Below, in pieces: positions 45,069 through 56,755 of a DNA stretch of 64,000 nucleotides (positions are counted from its first letter, which is position 1; the number at the start of each line of letters is the position of its first letter). A model generated the notes under the pieces. The model was not told where the DNA came from, did not search any database, and saw only the letters and a list, made by a program, of their open reading frames with translations. The DNA lies in assembly GCA_964017235.1 (NCBI GenBank), contig OZ024927.1, forward strand, positions 45,513,293-45,577,292, given 5' to 3'. Source of the DNA: Sabellastarte sp. h YS-2021. Its lineage: Eukaryota; Annelida; Polychaeta; Sabellida; Sabellidae. Both the position numbers and the translations under genes were made by a program.

Positions 45069-48000
45069 ATGAGTCATATAGGAAATAGTATAAATGTGTT
45101 ATCCGCAAATTGTCAAGGTTTAAGAAATGCTGAAAAAAGAATGGATGTGATTTCCTATTTCAAAGAAACTAATGCAAATATCATATGTTTACAGGATACA
45201 CACTTAATTGAGGAAGATATGATGAATGTCAAAGGGATATGGAACAATGACATTTTTATAAATGGAGGTAAAACAAATTCACGTGGGGTGGCAATTTTCC
45301 TGAATAATAACTTTGAATATGAGGTATTATCATGCAAAAAGGATAAAAATGGAAATTATCTCAATTTATTACTAAAATTAAGCTCTATGACCATAAATTT
45401 GATAACTCTGTATGGGCCTAATAATGATTTTCCATCCTTTTTTGAAGAAATTCAAACACTATTAGAAAATGTAAGTGCTGATTATAATATCTTATGTGGA
45501 GACTTTAATGTAGCTCTAAACCCAGACCTGGATACCTGCAATTACAGACATATAAACAACCCCAAAGCTAGACAAGCTGTTTTAGACATCATGAGAGAAA
45601 ATGATTTGTCTGATATATACAGGGAACTGCATCCTAATACAAAACGATACACATGGAGAAGAAGGAATCCTGTAAAGCATGCTAGACTTGACCTCTTCCT
45701 TGCTTCTTCTAATATATTGGATATAACAAATAATTGTGAAATTAGAATTAGTTATAGGTCTGATCATTCTGTAATTGAACTTGATCTGATGTTAAATCAA
45801 TTTTCACGTGGTAAAGGCCTCTGGAAGTTTAATAATAGTCTATTAGAATGTCCTGATTATCTCAACCTTATAAATAATGTAATTGAAGAGGAGAAACTGA
45901 AATATGCAGTTCCTGTATATGATCTTAGCTACTTGGAAAATAATTGTGCCAAATTTGAAATGACAATAGGACATGACTTGTTCTTAGAAACATTGCTTCT
46001 TCGAATACGAGGGGAAACAATCAAATTTGCCTCAGTACAAAAGAAAAATATTTCTCAATTTGAAAAACAGTTATTATTTGATATTGAAAATCTTGAAGCA
46101 AAAGACCCATTTTGCACTTTAAACTCTACATTACTGTTGGATAAGAAGGCAGAATTAGAAAGTATAAGGGGTAAAAAAATGAAAGGTCAATTTGTTAGAT
46201 CACGACTACAGTGGTTGCAAGATGGAGAAAGACCCTCAAGTATCTTTCTGGCCTTGAAAATAAGAACTTTATTGAAAAAACGATAAAGAAAGTTAAACTC
46301 GATAATGGAGATGTTATAACTGAGCAGGACGAAGTGCTTCACCAAGTTCAAAAATACTATGTTAATCTTTTTGAAAATCGAGATGACAAATTGCAAGAAA
46401 TAAATTTCGAAGAGTTAGGTATTAAATCCGATATAAAAGTACCAGACGAAGATATTGGTTTACCTTTCACTGTAGAAGAATTGGGCCAAGTTTTGAAAAA
46501 AATGAAGTCAAATAAAACACCTGGCATTGATGGAATTACAACCGAATTCCTCAAAGTCTTCTGGCAAAAATTAAAATACATTATCACAAATGCATTAAAT
46601 TGTGGCTTTTCAAAAGGATGTTTATCAACGTCACTCCGCCAGTGTGTTATAACATGTCTCCCTAAGGCCAATAAAGATAGAGCACTTGTCAAAAATTGGC
46701 GCCCTATTTCTCTGCTAAGTGTCATTTATAAACTGGCATCAAGTGCAATAGCAGAAAGACTTAAAAAAACTTTGAACCCAATTATTTCAAACTGTCAAAC
46801 GGGTTTCATTAAAGGGAGGTTTATAAGCGACTCTACAAGATTGGTTTATGACCTTCTACATGCAACAGAAACTAAAAACATAGCAGGACTTCTCATGCTC
46901 ATAGATTTTGAGAAAGCCTTCGATTCTCTTTCATGGAAATTTTTATATAATGTTCTGGAGTTTTTTGGATACAGTAAAAACTTTATTAAATGGATCAAAC
47001 TTTTTAACACTGATATAACGGCATATGTCATACAGTGTGGTTTCTTGTCAAAACCGATAAATGTTAGGAGGGGTTGTCGGCAAGGTGACCCAATTTCAGC
47101 ATACTTGTTTCTAATCGGGGCTGAGATTTTCTCTAGGCTCATTCAAATTAACCCAAATATAATTGGAATAAAAGTTGAAAACATGGAATTTAAACTAACA
47201 CAATTTGCGGATGACACAACATTAATACTTGATGGCAGCCAGCACTCCTTACAATCAGCCTTAAATACTTTAGAAATATACGGAAATATATCAGGTCTCA
47301 AAATGAATAAAGAAAAGACTAAGGTAATTTGGATTGGTCGGAAAAAATTTTCAAAGGATAAACTTAATGTCTCTGTGGATTTGGAATGGGGATGTACAGA
47401 TTTTACACTACTGGGTATAGAATTTTCAACAAATTTACCTAAAATAATGGAACACAACTATGCAAAAGCTTTGGAAAAAATAAAGAAATTGGTTAAAATG
47501 TGGAATAGTAGATATTTGACACCTTTTGGCAAGATAACTGTCATTAAGACAAATGTCTTATCACAGTGTGTTCACCTGTTATCCTCGGTACAAAGGTCTG
47601 ATTCATTTCTTAAAGCAGCGAACAATATTTTATATAAATTTTTATGGAATGGAAAACCTGATAAAATTAGAAGAACCACCGTTTGTTCAAATTGCATGCA
47701 AGGGGGTTTGAAAATGATAAATATAGATAATTTTGAGAAAGCACTTAAAGTAAGCTGGGTTAAGAAATTAATTACTCAACCAAATTCTCAATGGTATAAA
47801 CTTTTGGAGGCAATGTATGGTAATATTGACCAAATTGTAACATTTGGAGATAAATGGTACAGTAAAATTCTCCCGAAAATACACAATCAATTTTGGCAAA
47901 ATATATTGAAGGACTGGAATGTCCTAGTCAAAATACAAAAACCCAAGAATAATTCAGAAATATTTAGAAATTGTCTTTGGTACAATTCTTATATTTCAGG

Positions 48001-48897
48001 AACCATGCCATTTTTTCCAGACTGGTACAAAAAAGGTATTTACTTGGTTGGGGATATCATTTCTCCAGACGGTAACATTCTGACTATTAAAGAAATTAAG
48101 TACAAATTTAACTTTAATCCAAACATTTTAAATTACTATTCAATTAAAGTTAAAATACAGGATTTTATGTCAAGCGTAAACTTTCAGGTTATTGGACTCT
48201 TGAAAAACCTACATATCCCTTCCATTTAGATGTGCTTTTTAGATCCAAAAAGGGATGCAAGAAATTTTATGATATTTATAATGATTTGGGAACACAAAAT
48301 GATAATCCAATTTGTGAAACCATGTGGTCTAAACTTGTTTCTAATGAGAACTTAGAAATTACTTTAAAAGAAAGATGGGAATCAATTTACAAAATTTGTT
48401 TTTACTCTGTACTTGACAATAACTTAATTTGGTTTCAATACAGAGTGTTATTTAAAATCTTAGGAACCAAAGATTACTTAAAAAAATTAAAACTAAACAT
48501 GAATAGTCAATGTTTGTTTTGTAAGCAATATGAGGAAGATTTGGAACATTTGTTTTGTAAATGTGGAGAAGTAATAAAATTGTGGGAAAATGTCAGGCAG
48601 TGGATCTCTAATAAACTTGGATTTAACCTCATTATAACCAAACTCATGAAAATACTTGGTTATTTAACAAATGATGAAAACTTTTGGGCATTAAATTTAA
48701 TACTAATGGTTACTCGAAAATATATATTTTGGTGTTCAAAAAATGGCTTTATGCTAAATATTTATTTTCTCCAAAAGGAAATTAAAAAAACATTTTTGGA
48801 ACAAGAGACGTTAAGTCAGGTAAATTTGCGTTTTGACCAATTTAACCGAAGATGGAATTTTTGGAAAAACTTTTTTGAAGGAATTGAGATACAGTGA
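45069..48897 (+). pseudogene. L1-like ORF2 (endonuclease, RT, zinc knuckle), two frameshifts
   Basis: Three frames join into one ORF2. Frame 1 (45069 to about 46240): APE endonuclease with VLSANCQGLRNAEKRM, IICLQDTHLIEED, DYNILCGDFNVALNPD and SYRSDHSVIELDL, then a linker to RLQWLQDGERPSS. A one-base deletion near 46240 moves to frame 2 (to about 48229): RT with PGIDGITTEFLKVFW, KNWRPISLLSVIYKLASS, LLMLIDFEKAFDSLSW, RRGCRQGDPISAYLFLIGAE, LTQFADDTTLILDG (catalytic box intact), GLKMNKEKTKVIWIG, then thumb FLWNGKPDKIRRTTV. A second shift around 48190-48230 gives frame 3 (to 48897) with the C-terminal knuckle CLFCKQYEEDLEHLFCKC. All catalytic motifs survive. It nicks target DNA and reverse-transcribes the element's RNA. 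Confidence 0.92.
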
Positions 48898-49126
48898 TGT
48901 TTTGATAGTATTTTCTACTTTGTTTTCAGTCAGGACTTGCATATCTCCCAAATACTTTTTCATTGGTAATTTTCTAGTTAGAAATTCGGATACTTAAACC
49001 TTTCGAGGTTATTAATTAAAATATTTCTGGACTGTGAAAATAAGTTTGTTTTGTTTTCCACAAGATTTTGTATGGATTGTTAAAGAACTGTATTTTATTT
49101 GTTAAAAAGAAATTTAAAAAAAACAA
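48898..49126 (+). other. L1-like 3' UTR and A-rich tail
   Basis: Non-coding, ending 'aaatttaaaaaaaacaaaa' directly before the right copy of the long duplication. Confidence 0.6.
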
Positions 49127-49422
49127 AACTTTTTTTTGTCACTTATTTGTCAATTCGGTTTTCAGTGTGGAACCAGTCCCTTCCGGAGCGAACAATTAAC
49201 CAATTTGGTTATAGATGGTAGAAGGATATCAATGCATTCCTTAATAAGGAATGTGGGCAACTGGTCCAACATGCATGATTTGGTGGGTGATTTGCTGATT
49301 ATTTTACCAATTTCACCCTGAGTGACTTGAGTAAAGACTGTTAATTTAGGAGGGTCAAAGGGGGGATGTACCATGTTACAGGACTCAGATGAGGAAAAAC
49401 TCTTACAGATTTTCATGATTTT
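49127..49422. repeat. long target-site duplication, right copy
   Basis: Partner of 39186-39480. It carries the same CACTG element end (CAGTG ending 49167) and CR1 sequence, then runs without a break into the upstream CR1 linker at 49423. Confidence 0.75.
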
Positions 49423-49784
49423 ATTTGAGAAAAATGTAGCGAAACGATCAGCCAGTGACTTTATTTACAAGTGGGCAAAGTAGTGCTGTAGGATCTATGT
49501 AGGACTTTGTGTAACTCCTGCCATAGTTTCTTGGAATCATGGCTGTTGTCAGAGATAAGTTTCCTGTAATACACAGTCTTGTCCCTATTGGCAAGACAAT
49601 TACACCAGGCAATTTGACACCAAAGACGACTCCTGTTGTATTGACTTTTATCTTTTCGCCAAGCACGTTCAAATTGACGTCTGAGTGACTTTGCAAAGCG
49701 ATAGCTCTCTGACAGCCAGTCAGCATGCTGTTTCGTCTTCAAACAGGACACCAGAGGAGCATGCCTATCAAGGATATAACTCAA
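49170..49784 (-). pseudogene. CR1/L2-like LINE, linker and RT N-terminal part
   Basis: Minus frames 49784-49461 and 49416-49170 read SYILDRHAPLVSCLKTKQHA, FERAWRKDKSQYNRSRLWCQ and VYYRKLISDNSHDSKKLWQE, then KICKSFSSSESCNMVHPP, CMLDQLPTFLIKECIDILLP and KLVNCSLRKGLVPH. The last residues join directly to the RT at 27487 once the CACTG insert is removed. A frameshift lies near 49450. The upstream part continues at 55686 beyond the L1-like insertion. Confidence 0.9.
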
Positions 49785-49793
49785 AAAAACTGA

Positions 49794-50303
49794 TTGACTC
49801 CCCCAAAACTGATTCAGTTTCTGAAAGCAAATCCCACATCAATAGCGGGGTATAAAATAATCATTGTCCATACAGGTACAAATTGGTTAAGTGGAAAAGA
49901 GGAATGGGGCTTCTACATAAAGCTTGTGAATTCGGTAATCACAAAAGAAATGTATGAAGCCAAACTGAAAAGTCTAAACCCCCCACCAGCTGTAGGCACG
50001 GCACAAAAACTCAAAGAAACATTTCAGGAGTTGTTAGACCTAATAAAGACCATCAACAAAGAAGTGACAATCTTAGTGTCATCTATAATACCTGAAATGT
50101 GGGACCATGATTGGCGCCATTTAGTACGAATTAGTTACAACCAAATCTTGAGAGGTTTCAATGGCCAGTCAATTATATTTTTTATACCATCCTACAAGCC
50201 CGTTTTCGACAAAAACCTAAAAACAGACCTTTTCGACCAAGATGGCTTGCACTTCTCAAACAAAGGCGCTGTGGTCTTGAGAACCTTTTTTTGTGAAAAA
50301 TAG
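49794..50303 (+). CDS. SGNH/GDSL hydrolase-like ORF1 domain, 5'-truncated
   Basis: An open frame of 169 codons without an ATG at its start. It begins within the first bases of the insertion, so the N-terminus was lost by 5' truncation. KIIIVHTGTNWLSG matches the GxxN block of SGNH hydrolases, VTILVSSIIPEMWDHDW the following strand, and LFDQDGLHFSNKGAVVL the C-terminal DxxH block with its catalytic Asp/His. The nucleophile GDS block would lie in the missing part. Esterase domains of this kind occur in ORF1 proteins of some CR1-type LINEs and other retroelements. It precedes an L1-like ORF2 inside one target-duplication-bounded insertion. The upstream partner domains are unknown. Confidence 0.75.
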   Translation: MTPPKLIQFLKANPTSIAGYKIIIVHTGTNWLSGKEEWGFYIKLVNSVITKEMYEAKLKSLNPPPAVGTAQKLKETFQELLDLIKTINKEVTILVSSIIPEMWDHDWRHLVRISYNQILRGFNGQSIIFFIPSYKPVFDKNLKTDLFDQDGLHFSNKGAVVLRTFFCEK

Positions 50304-51716
50304 ACAAATGTTTCGAGGGAATGTTAAAATAATTTTCACAAGGAAACTGTTCAAAATCAGATCCAGTAAAATTCATAAAAATCAAAGTGTCACTCGTATG
50401 TTGTATGTAATGAGCCAAGATAAATATATACTAGTGCAAAAATATAAGAAGACGAAACTAGAGGTTCAAACTTTCTGTCAAACTGAATATGGGATTAAAA
50501 CCCCTTTTCTATAGTAATCTAGAAAAAGTCTATGCCTGGTTGCTGCGTGTCCGCCAAAATAGGGCAATTAAAATGGAAATCATAGTACTGTCACTGAAGG
50601 AATGTTAATTTGTAGTGTTTTAAATGACTAGATACGGTTATATGAGATTACCGAGAATAATCATCAATTGTACTATATTAAGTTAAGGCAGTGTTTCACA
50701 AATGTTGTAAGTAGTATGACGTATGTTGTAACATTTGTTTAAATGACTAGACAAGGTTATATGAGGCTACTGAGATTAATCATAAATTGTATTATATCAG
50801 TTAATCCAATATTCTTAATTATTGCACGCAGTACCTAACCACTGGTCGATTATTTATGATTTATTTTGTGTTAACTACTTCTCTTGTCTAGTAACTGAGT
50901 CCTGTCACTGAAGTAGTGATAACTTGCAGTGGGATCCAAAAATGATCGTATTATATGAAGTATGTCTGTAACATGTGTTTAAATGTCTAGACACGGTTAT
51001 ACAAGACCACTGAAATTAATCATAAATGGTGTTGTAGCAGTTAATCCAATATTCACAATTTTTGTACACAGTAGCAAACCACTGGTTGATTACTTATGAT
51101 TTATTTGGTGCTAACTACTTTCTTGTCTAGTAACAGGGTCCTGTCACTGAAGTAATGATAACTTGCAGTGGGATCCAAAAATGATCAGGAAAGGGGTAAA
51201 AGTATAATAAAAGGTATATCAGAAGAGAATCTTGACACTGAAGTAGTGATAACTTGCAGTGGGATTCACAGCAGCAAAACTTTTAATAAGTATGTCCATG
51301 ACATAACTTGTAGCATGTGTTTAACCAACTGGATAAGGTTATTGAGACTACTGTGATTAAGTATAAATTGCATTTTATCAGTTAGGCCAGCATACAATAA
51401 TGTTAGATGCATATCCAATATACTAAAGAACCACAAAGGAAACCACAAAGTGAGATGGAGCTGTAGGGTTATAAATCAATATCTACTATTCTCTCCAGGT
51501 CTCTTCCAAGATGGTCACTACTTCTTTTGTATTTACCATATTATTATATTGTACATGTGTTTCTGTTTTGTTGTTCAGTTACTTCACTTTATCAAAGTAA
51601 CATATACACACTATTGATGATTCAGTCCAAACCAATCGCAGCTAAGGTAGGGAGACAACAATGTTTCTTTTGTCTCCAGAGTTAAAGAGGGGTGAGCCAC
51701 CTAAAACAAAACCAAT
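50304..51716 (+). repeat. 1.4-kb inter-ORF spacer with ~242-bp repeats
   Basis: At least two full and two partial units: 'gttatatgag(a/g)(t/c)tac', 'taatcataaattgtattata', 'cagttaatccaatattc', 'ggtcctgtcactgaagta' and 'gataacttgcagtgggat' recur near 50640, 50750, 50980 and 51240. No ORF is supported. It parallels the spacer at 41837-45068 in position, not in obvious sequence. Confidence 0.7.
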
Positions 51717-54700
51717 ATGGAAAATTTAATTAAAGTGTTGTCAGCAAATTGTCAAGGCTTACGATATATTGCAAAAAGGACTGATGTACTAAACTATTTA
51801 CGAAGTATGGGTGGCAATATTCTATGTTTGCAAGAAACTCATTGGTTGGAAAGCGATTGGTAGCCTTAAAAACATTTGGAAAGGAGATTGTTTTATAAAT
51901 GGCTCTAAAACCAACTCAAGAGGGGTTGCAATACTGATTAGTCCAACATTTGAATATACTGTATCCAACATACTTGCAAATAATGAGGGAAACCTGTTAT
52001 CAGTTGACTTAAAATTAAACGATACAAGTATACGAATAATAAACGCATATGCGCCGAACATTGATAGCCTGCAATACTTAAAAAATATAGAGAGTCATAT
52101 ATTATCAACTGAAATAGAATACATATTACTAGGAGGCGACCTAAATCTTATACTAGACCCTAAACTAGACTGTGACAATTACAAACAATATTAATAATCC
52201 AGTAGCACGGAAGGAATTATTAGAAATAATAGAAAAAAAATCATTTATGTGATATTTGTAGAAAACTAAACCCTTTAAAAAAAACGCTATACTTGGAGAA
52301 GGAAAAACCCTGTGAAACAAGCACGTTTAGACTACTTCATCGCCTCATCCCCATCTAGATATCATAAGCAGCTGCAACATCAATCCAGGATATAGGTCAG
52401 ACCACTCTATTCTAGAACTAAATATAACACTTTGTAATTTTAAAAGAGGAAAAGGAGTATGGAAATTCAACTGTTCTCTTCTAAAACACAAAGAATATTT
52501 AATACAAATGAATAATGTAATAGATGAAGAAACGGTTAGATATAAAATGGAGTTTAAAAACTGCGATATGAGCTGCAGTGGTAATATTGACTATAGCCTC
52601 TTCCTAGATGTATTATGATTAAGATTAAGAGGAGAAACAATTAAATACTCGGCGACTAAAAATAAGAAGCAGTCAAAAAGGGAAGAACAATTAATTAAAG
52701 AAATTGAAGAAATAGAAGCAAACAATATTATCGATTCTAACCTTGAAAACAAAAAAAAGAACTAGGGAAATATTCTTAGGGAAAATAAAATGAACGGCAT
52801 TGGAATAAGATCAAGGGAAAATTGGTTAAAAGATGGAGAAAAGGCATCAAAATTCTTCTGCAATCTAGAAAAACATAATTACACAGAAAAAAGTATAAAA
52901 AAATTAAAAGACAATGATGAAAATAACATCTATAATCAAAAATCAATCCTAACAGAAATCAAAAATTTTTATGAAAAAGTATTTGCTGAACAGAAAAGTG
53001 AAAATGAAAAACTAGACTTGAAAGCCTTAATGAAAAACTACAATTTACCATGATTAAATAAAAACAATGTGAAAAATTTAGAGGGAAAGTTGACTCTAAT
53101 AGAAATAAGCGAAGCTTTAAAACATATGAAGAATGAAAAATCCCCTGGTATAGACGGCTTCCCTGCAGAGTTCTATAAGATTTTGTGGAAAAAATTAACA
53201 CATATTATACTAAATGCAAAAACTGGCGACCAATAGCACTACTATCCGTGATGTACAAAATTGCATCGGCAGCAATAGTGAATAGATTAAAAAACATTTT
53301 GGAAAATATAATACCAAATAATCAAAGAGGATTTCTAAAAGGCAGAAATGTTAGTGATTGCACACGCTTAGTCTACGATACTATGCATGTAGAGGAACAA
53401 AATATACCAGGGCTACTTCTTTTAGTCAATTTCGAAAAGGCATTTGATTCAATATCGTGGAGCTTCCTAAATGAATGCCTAAAAGTTTTAGGCTTCAGAA
53501 ATGGCTTTATTCGATGGATTAGCACTTTTAACACTGAAATCTACGCATCTATCCTCCAATGCGGCTATCTCTCCAACCCAATACATGTAGGCAGAGGATG
53601 CAGACAAGGTGACCCAATAGTTCCTTACTGTTTTATCATTTGCTCTTTTTTTCTTACAGCTATGGTCAATCAAGATAAACTAGTTAAAGGAATAAAATTG
53701 GACAAAGAGGAAGTAAAGATAATACAATTTGCTGATGACACTACTATTTTTCTAGATGGTACAGAAGGCTCACTCCAAAAAAACACTTAATATAATAGAA
53801 ACTTTTGGAACCTATTCTGGTTTGAAAATGAATAAAGATAAGTCAGAACTAATATGGCTTGGTAGGAAAAAACACACAAAAGAAATTTTATGTAAAAACT
53901 CGACTTTCTCTTGGGGAAAGACAGATTTTAAACTACTAGGTATTACCTTTTCAACAAATTTGGAAGAAATACCCACAAAAAATTATGATCCCCTTCTCAA
54001 GAAGGTATCTCAGTTTAAAAATTTATGGAAGAAAAGAATCCTAACTCCAATAGGAAAAATAACAGTATTGAAAACTATTATTCTGTCAAAGTTTATCCAC
54101 CTGTTTCAGTCTTTACCTCCACTCCCAGATCACCTAATTAAACAAATCACAAAAATAATGTTTAACTTTATATGGGATGGTAAACCAGATAAAATTAGTA
54201 GAACAACACTAGTACAAGATAAAGAAAATGGAGGTATGGAAATGCTAGATCTAGTGAGTTTCATAAAGGTACAAATAAACTAGGTCAGGAGACTACTAAG
54301 AACCATAACCCAATGTGGAAAAAGGCCAACACAAACAGCATACCATCAACAGAGAAACTACTGTGCTTTGGAGCCCAATGGCGAATGAAAATTGCAGGTC
54401 AAACAAAAAATCCTTTCTGGAAAGGTATTTGGAATACATGGGCTGAATATCTGAATAAGTACAATTCAAATCTCATGCCAGAGAACATAGAATCAGCCCC
54501 TTTGTGGTTTAACCCAAGTATTTCCAGATACAAACTTTTTTTACCAAATTGGTCCAAAATTGGACGCTTTGTATTAGATGTCATAAACCAAAACGGAGAC
54601 TTAATGTCAAAAATGGAAATAGAGACAACTTATAACATTAAAACCAATTTTTTAAAATATATGCGAGTCCACAAAAGCGTTAAAAAATTTAAGGGGGCTG

Positions 54701-55314
54701 CAAGTAAAACTAAATATGGGCCTATATACCCATCAAATGCTCTAGCCATAGGGACACACTTAAAAGGTACAAAAAAATTTCGAAAAGTCCTCACAGATGT
54801 AAATAAGGACCTAAATGAAAGTCTGTCAAAAAAGTGGGATCAGAAACTTAATGTGGTGATAACAGGAAAAGATTGGTCAAAAATATTCAAAAACTGTTTC
54901 AATACAATACAAGATAACAACCTGATTCGGTTCCAGTATAGAACTATATTTAGAATTCTAGGAACACAATCACTAAGGAAAAAATGGGTAAATGTGCTAG
55001 CAACATATGTAGACTTTGTCAGCAATCAGAAGAAAGTATCGAACATCTGTTTGTTACCTGTGAACATTGAAAAAAAACTATGGGCGGATATAAAGCATTT
55101 CAGCTCTATTAACCAAATTGGAGAACTTAGCATAAAACCAGAAAATATTTTATTGGGAGAATGGAACGAAAAAGAAGCTTCAAGTTATATAATTTATTTA
55201 ATCACAAAGCATTACAGTTTTGACTGTACAAAGAAAAAATCGATTCCAAACTTTCATAGACTGCAGCTATACATAAAAAAATATACACTGAACAGGAGTT
55301 CTTACATAAAATAA
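51717..55314 (+). pseudogene. L1-like ORF2, multiply frameshifted with RT deletion
   Basis: Starts with ATG at 51717 (LIKVLSANCQGLRYIAKRT, ILCLQETHWLESDW then stop). Later pieces: GGDLNLILDPKLDCDNYKQY (endonuclease, GDLN instead of GDFN), RYTWRRKNPVKQARLDYF, LKDGEKASKFFCNLEKHN (52790), KSPGIDGFPAEFYKIFW. About 110 bp are then missing before KNWRPIALLSVMYKIASA (53215). RT core: LLLVNFEKAFDSISW (first catalytic Asp replaced by Asn), VGRGCRQGDPIVPYC, IQFADDTTIFLDG. Thumb: FIWDGKPDKISRTTLV. The C-terminal frame is 54313-55314; the knuckle CRLCQQSEESIEHLFVTC lies in another frame at about 55005-55060. Confidence 0.88.
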
Positions 55315-55670
55315 CATTCAAAGAAGATTGCTTTCATAAACAATGGCAGTCAATCAAGATCTGCACAATCAATAATAAATGGTAACAATGCATCAGCCTC
55401 AAGAGAGATAGAAATACCTTATGGTTATGTCAGTGATGACAGTCGTAAAGTTGTGTGTGTGTTATAGGTTATATACGATATACTAAAACGTTGTATATTA
55501 TCTGTAATGTTCCATTTTGTTATACTCTCTCTCCTTGTTGTGATATAGCTATTTTATACATTTTTTTGTAGAAATAAGACCTGATGGAGGGTTTGCTACC
55601 CTCGCCCTCCCGGGATCTATAAAAATGTTTGTTGAAAAAAGGGTAAATAAAAGTATTTTCAAGTGAAAAA
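55315..55670 (+). other. L1-like 3' UTR and tail
   Basis: Non-coding. It has a short GC-rich palindrome 'ctcgccctcccggga' and several A-runs, ending 'aagtgaaaaaa' before the target duplication. Confidence 0.5.
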
Positions 55671-55685
55671 AAGGATATGACTCAA

Positions 55686-56755
55686 GTCATGTACGTACTG
55701 ATCATAGAGCAGTGAGACAGAATTTGCTGGACATTTGACAAAAGGCATATCTTTAAGGTCAGACCTAAAGTTGGACATATTTATACGATGATACCTCCTA
55801 TAGGAAACTGTTGTTTGGCAGTTAGCAAGAGAGGAAGGAAAGTCAATAGCACATTTAATGGCTGCATGGTCAGCTATGAATTCACAGATGTCAGCATGTA
55901 TGCACATACCTTGATCACTGGGGAAAAGAATGAGATCAAGGATATGACCATGCAAATGAGTGGTATTGTTAACTGACTGTGTTAGATTACATGATTCTAA
56001 CAGGGATTCCAATTTGTAACTATCAGTACAAGGTACATCAACATGTATATCGAAATCACTGCAGATGAAATAATTGTAATCAACAGAAGACAGAAAACAA
56101 AGGACATAAGTTCATCTAAAAAAATGGAAGAACACGGCCCAGGAGGACGATAGATGGAAGCTGAGAGAAAAGTTCGGCCCAAAACTGAAATTGATATGAC
56201 AATATTTTCAAAGGAACTATAATTTGGGGTATCCACCTTTCGATATTTGTATGATTCACGAATGAAGAAACCAACACCACCACCAATACCTGTTGAACAT
56301 GGCCTATGTATCAATGAGAACCCATCAGGGGTGAGGGAACGAAGGAAACTATCAGAATCAGTGGTACGAATATGTGTTTCTGTGAGACAGAGGAAATAAA
56401 AGGCGTGAGATGCAATTGTATCAGAGAGGAGAGGGCCCTTATTACGGATTGACCTCGCATTCACTAAGCCAAGCATAACCGGTCCAGGATTTATGGCAAC
56501 ATCACCACACGTAAGAAGCAATAGCATAAGCCCACTCTGTTTTACAGTAGGAGGAAAAACATGGAAGGAGCAGCTAGAAGAGTAATTTTTAGCAATCCTC
56601 AACATGGATGGAATGAGGAATCCACTTCCAGTGAAATTTTGGGAGACACTCCTGAGATGAGCGGCAGCCATCAACATGGTGCAGAATAGAAAAATGCATA
56701 TGGCAATCATCTCTGTTGGGTTGGTTGAATGACAATGCCCTAGGATCAAAATCAC
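55686..56755 (-). pseudogene. CR1/L2-like LINE, ORF start and endonuclease with 2A-like motif
   Basis: The frame starts at ATG 56755 with a hydrophobic, Cys-containing leader. It passes through LLLLTCGDVAINPGP (56480-56520) and enters the APE-like endonuclease: LVNARSIRNKGPLLSD, CLTETHIRTTDSD, FSLIHRPCSTGIGGGVGFFI and YRPPGPCSSIFLDELMSF. A frameshift near 56040 leads to LLESCNLTQSVNNTTHLHGH, ILDLILFPSD, YRRYHRINMSNFRSDLKDMP and LLYDQYVHDLSHIL. At 55686 it is interrupted by the L1-like insertion and resumes at 49784. With 49170-49784 and 26030-27487 it makes one element of roughly 3.1 kb of LINE sequence. Confidence 0.92.

Larger units (their letters stand above)
39481..49126 (+). mobile_element. 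L1/Tx1-like LINE with ORF1-IMPACT fusion
   Basis: The best-preserved L1-like copy: 5' leader with monomer-like repeats, ORF1 (40577-41836), a 3.2-kb repeat-rich spacer, ORF2 (45069-48897), short 3' UTR and an A-rich tail ending at 49126. It is bounded by the 295-bp duplication at 39186 and 49127, so ORF1 and ORF2 appear to be parts of one insertion. Damage is light: one in-frame stop in ORF1 and two frameshifts in ORF2. This suggests recent insertion. Confidence 0.8.
49785..55670 (+). mobile_element. L1/Tx1-like LINE with SGNH-type upstream ORF
   Basis: Bounded by AAGGATATAACTCAA (49770-49784) and AAGGATATGACTCAA (55671-55685), a 15-bp target duplication with one mismatch, the second just after an A-tail. 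Removing it rejoins CR1 codons HDLSH-ILDRHA in frame. It contains a truncated SGNH-type ORF, a 1.4-kb repeat spacer, and a heavily broken ORF2 of the same clade as 45069-48897. Confidence 0.88.

Noticed and set aside
44789..45088. ORF just upstream of the L1-like ORF2, possible extra gene
   Set aside because: It lies in the approximately 400-bp duplicated spacer, has simple hydrophobic composition and no conserved motif.
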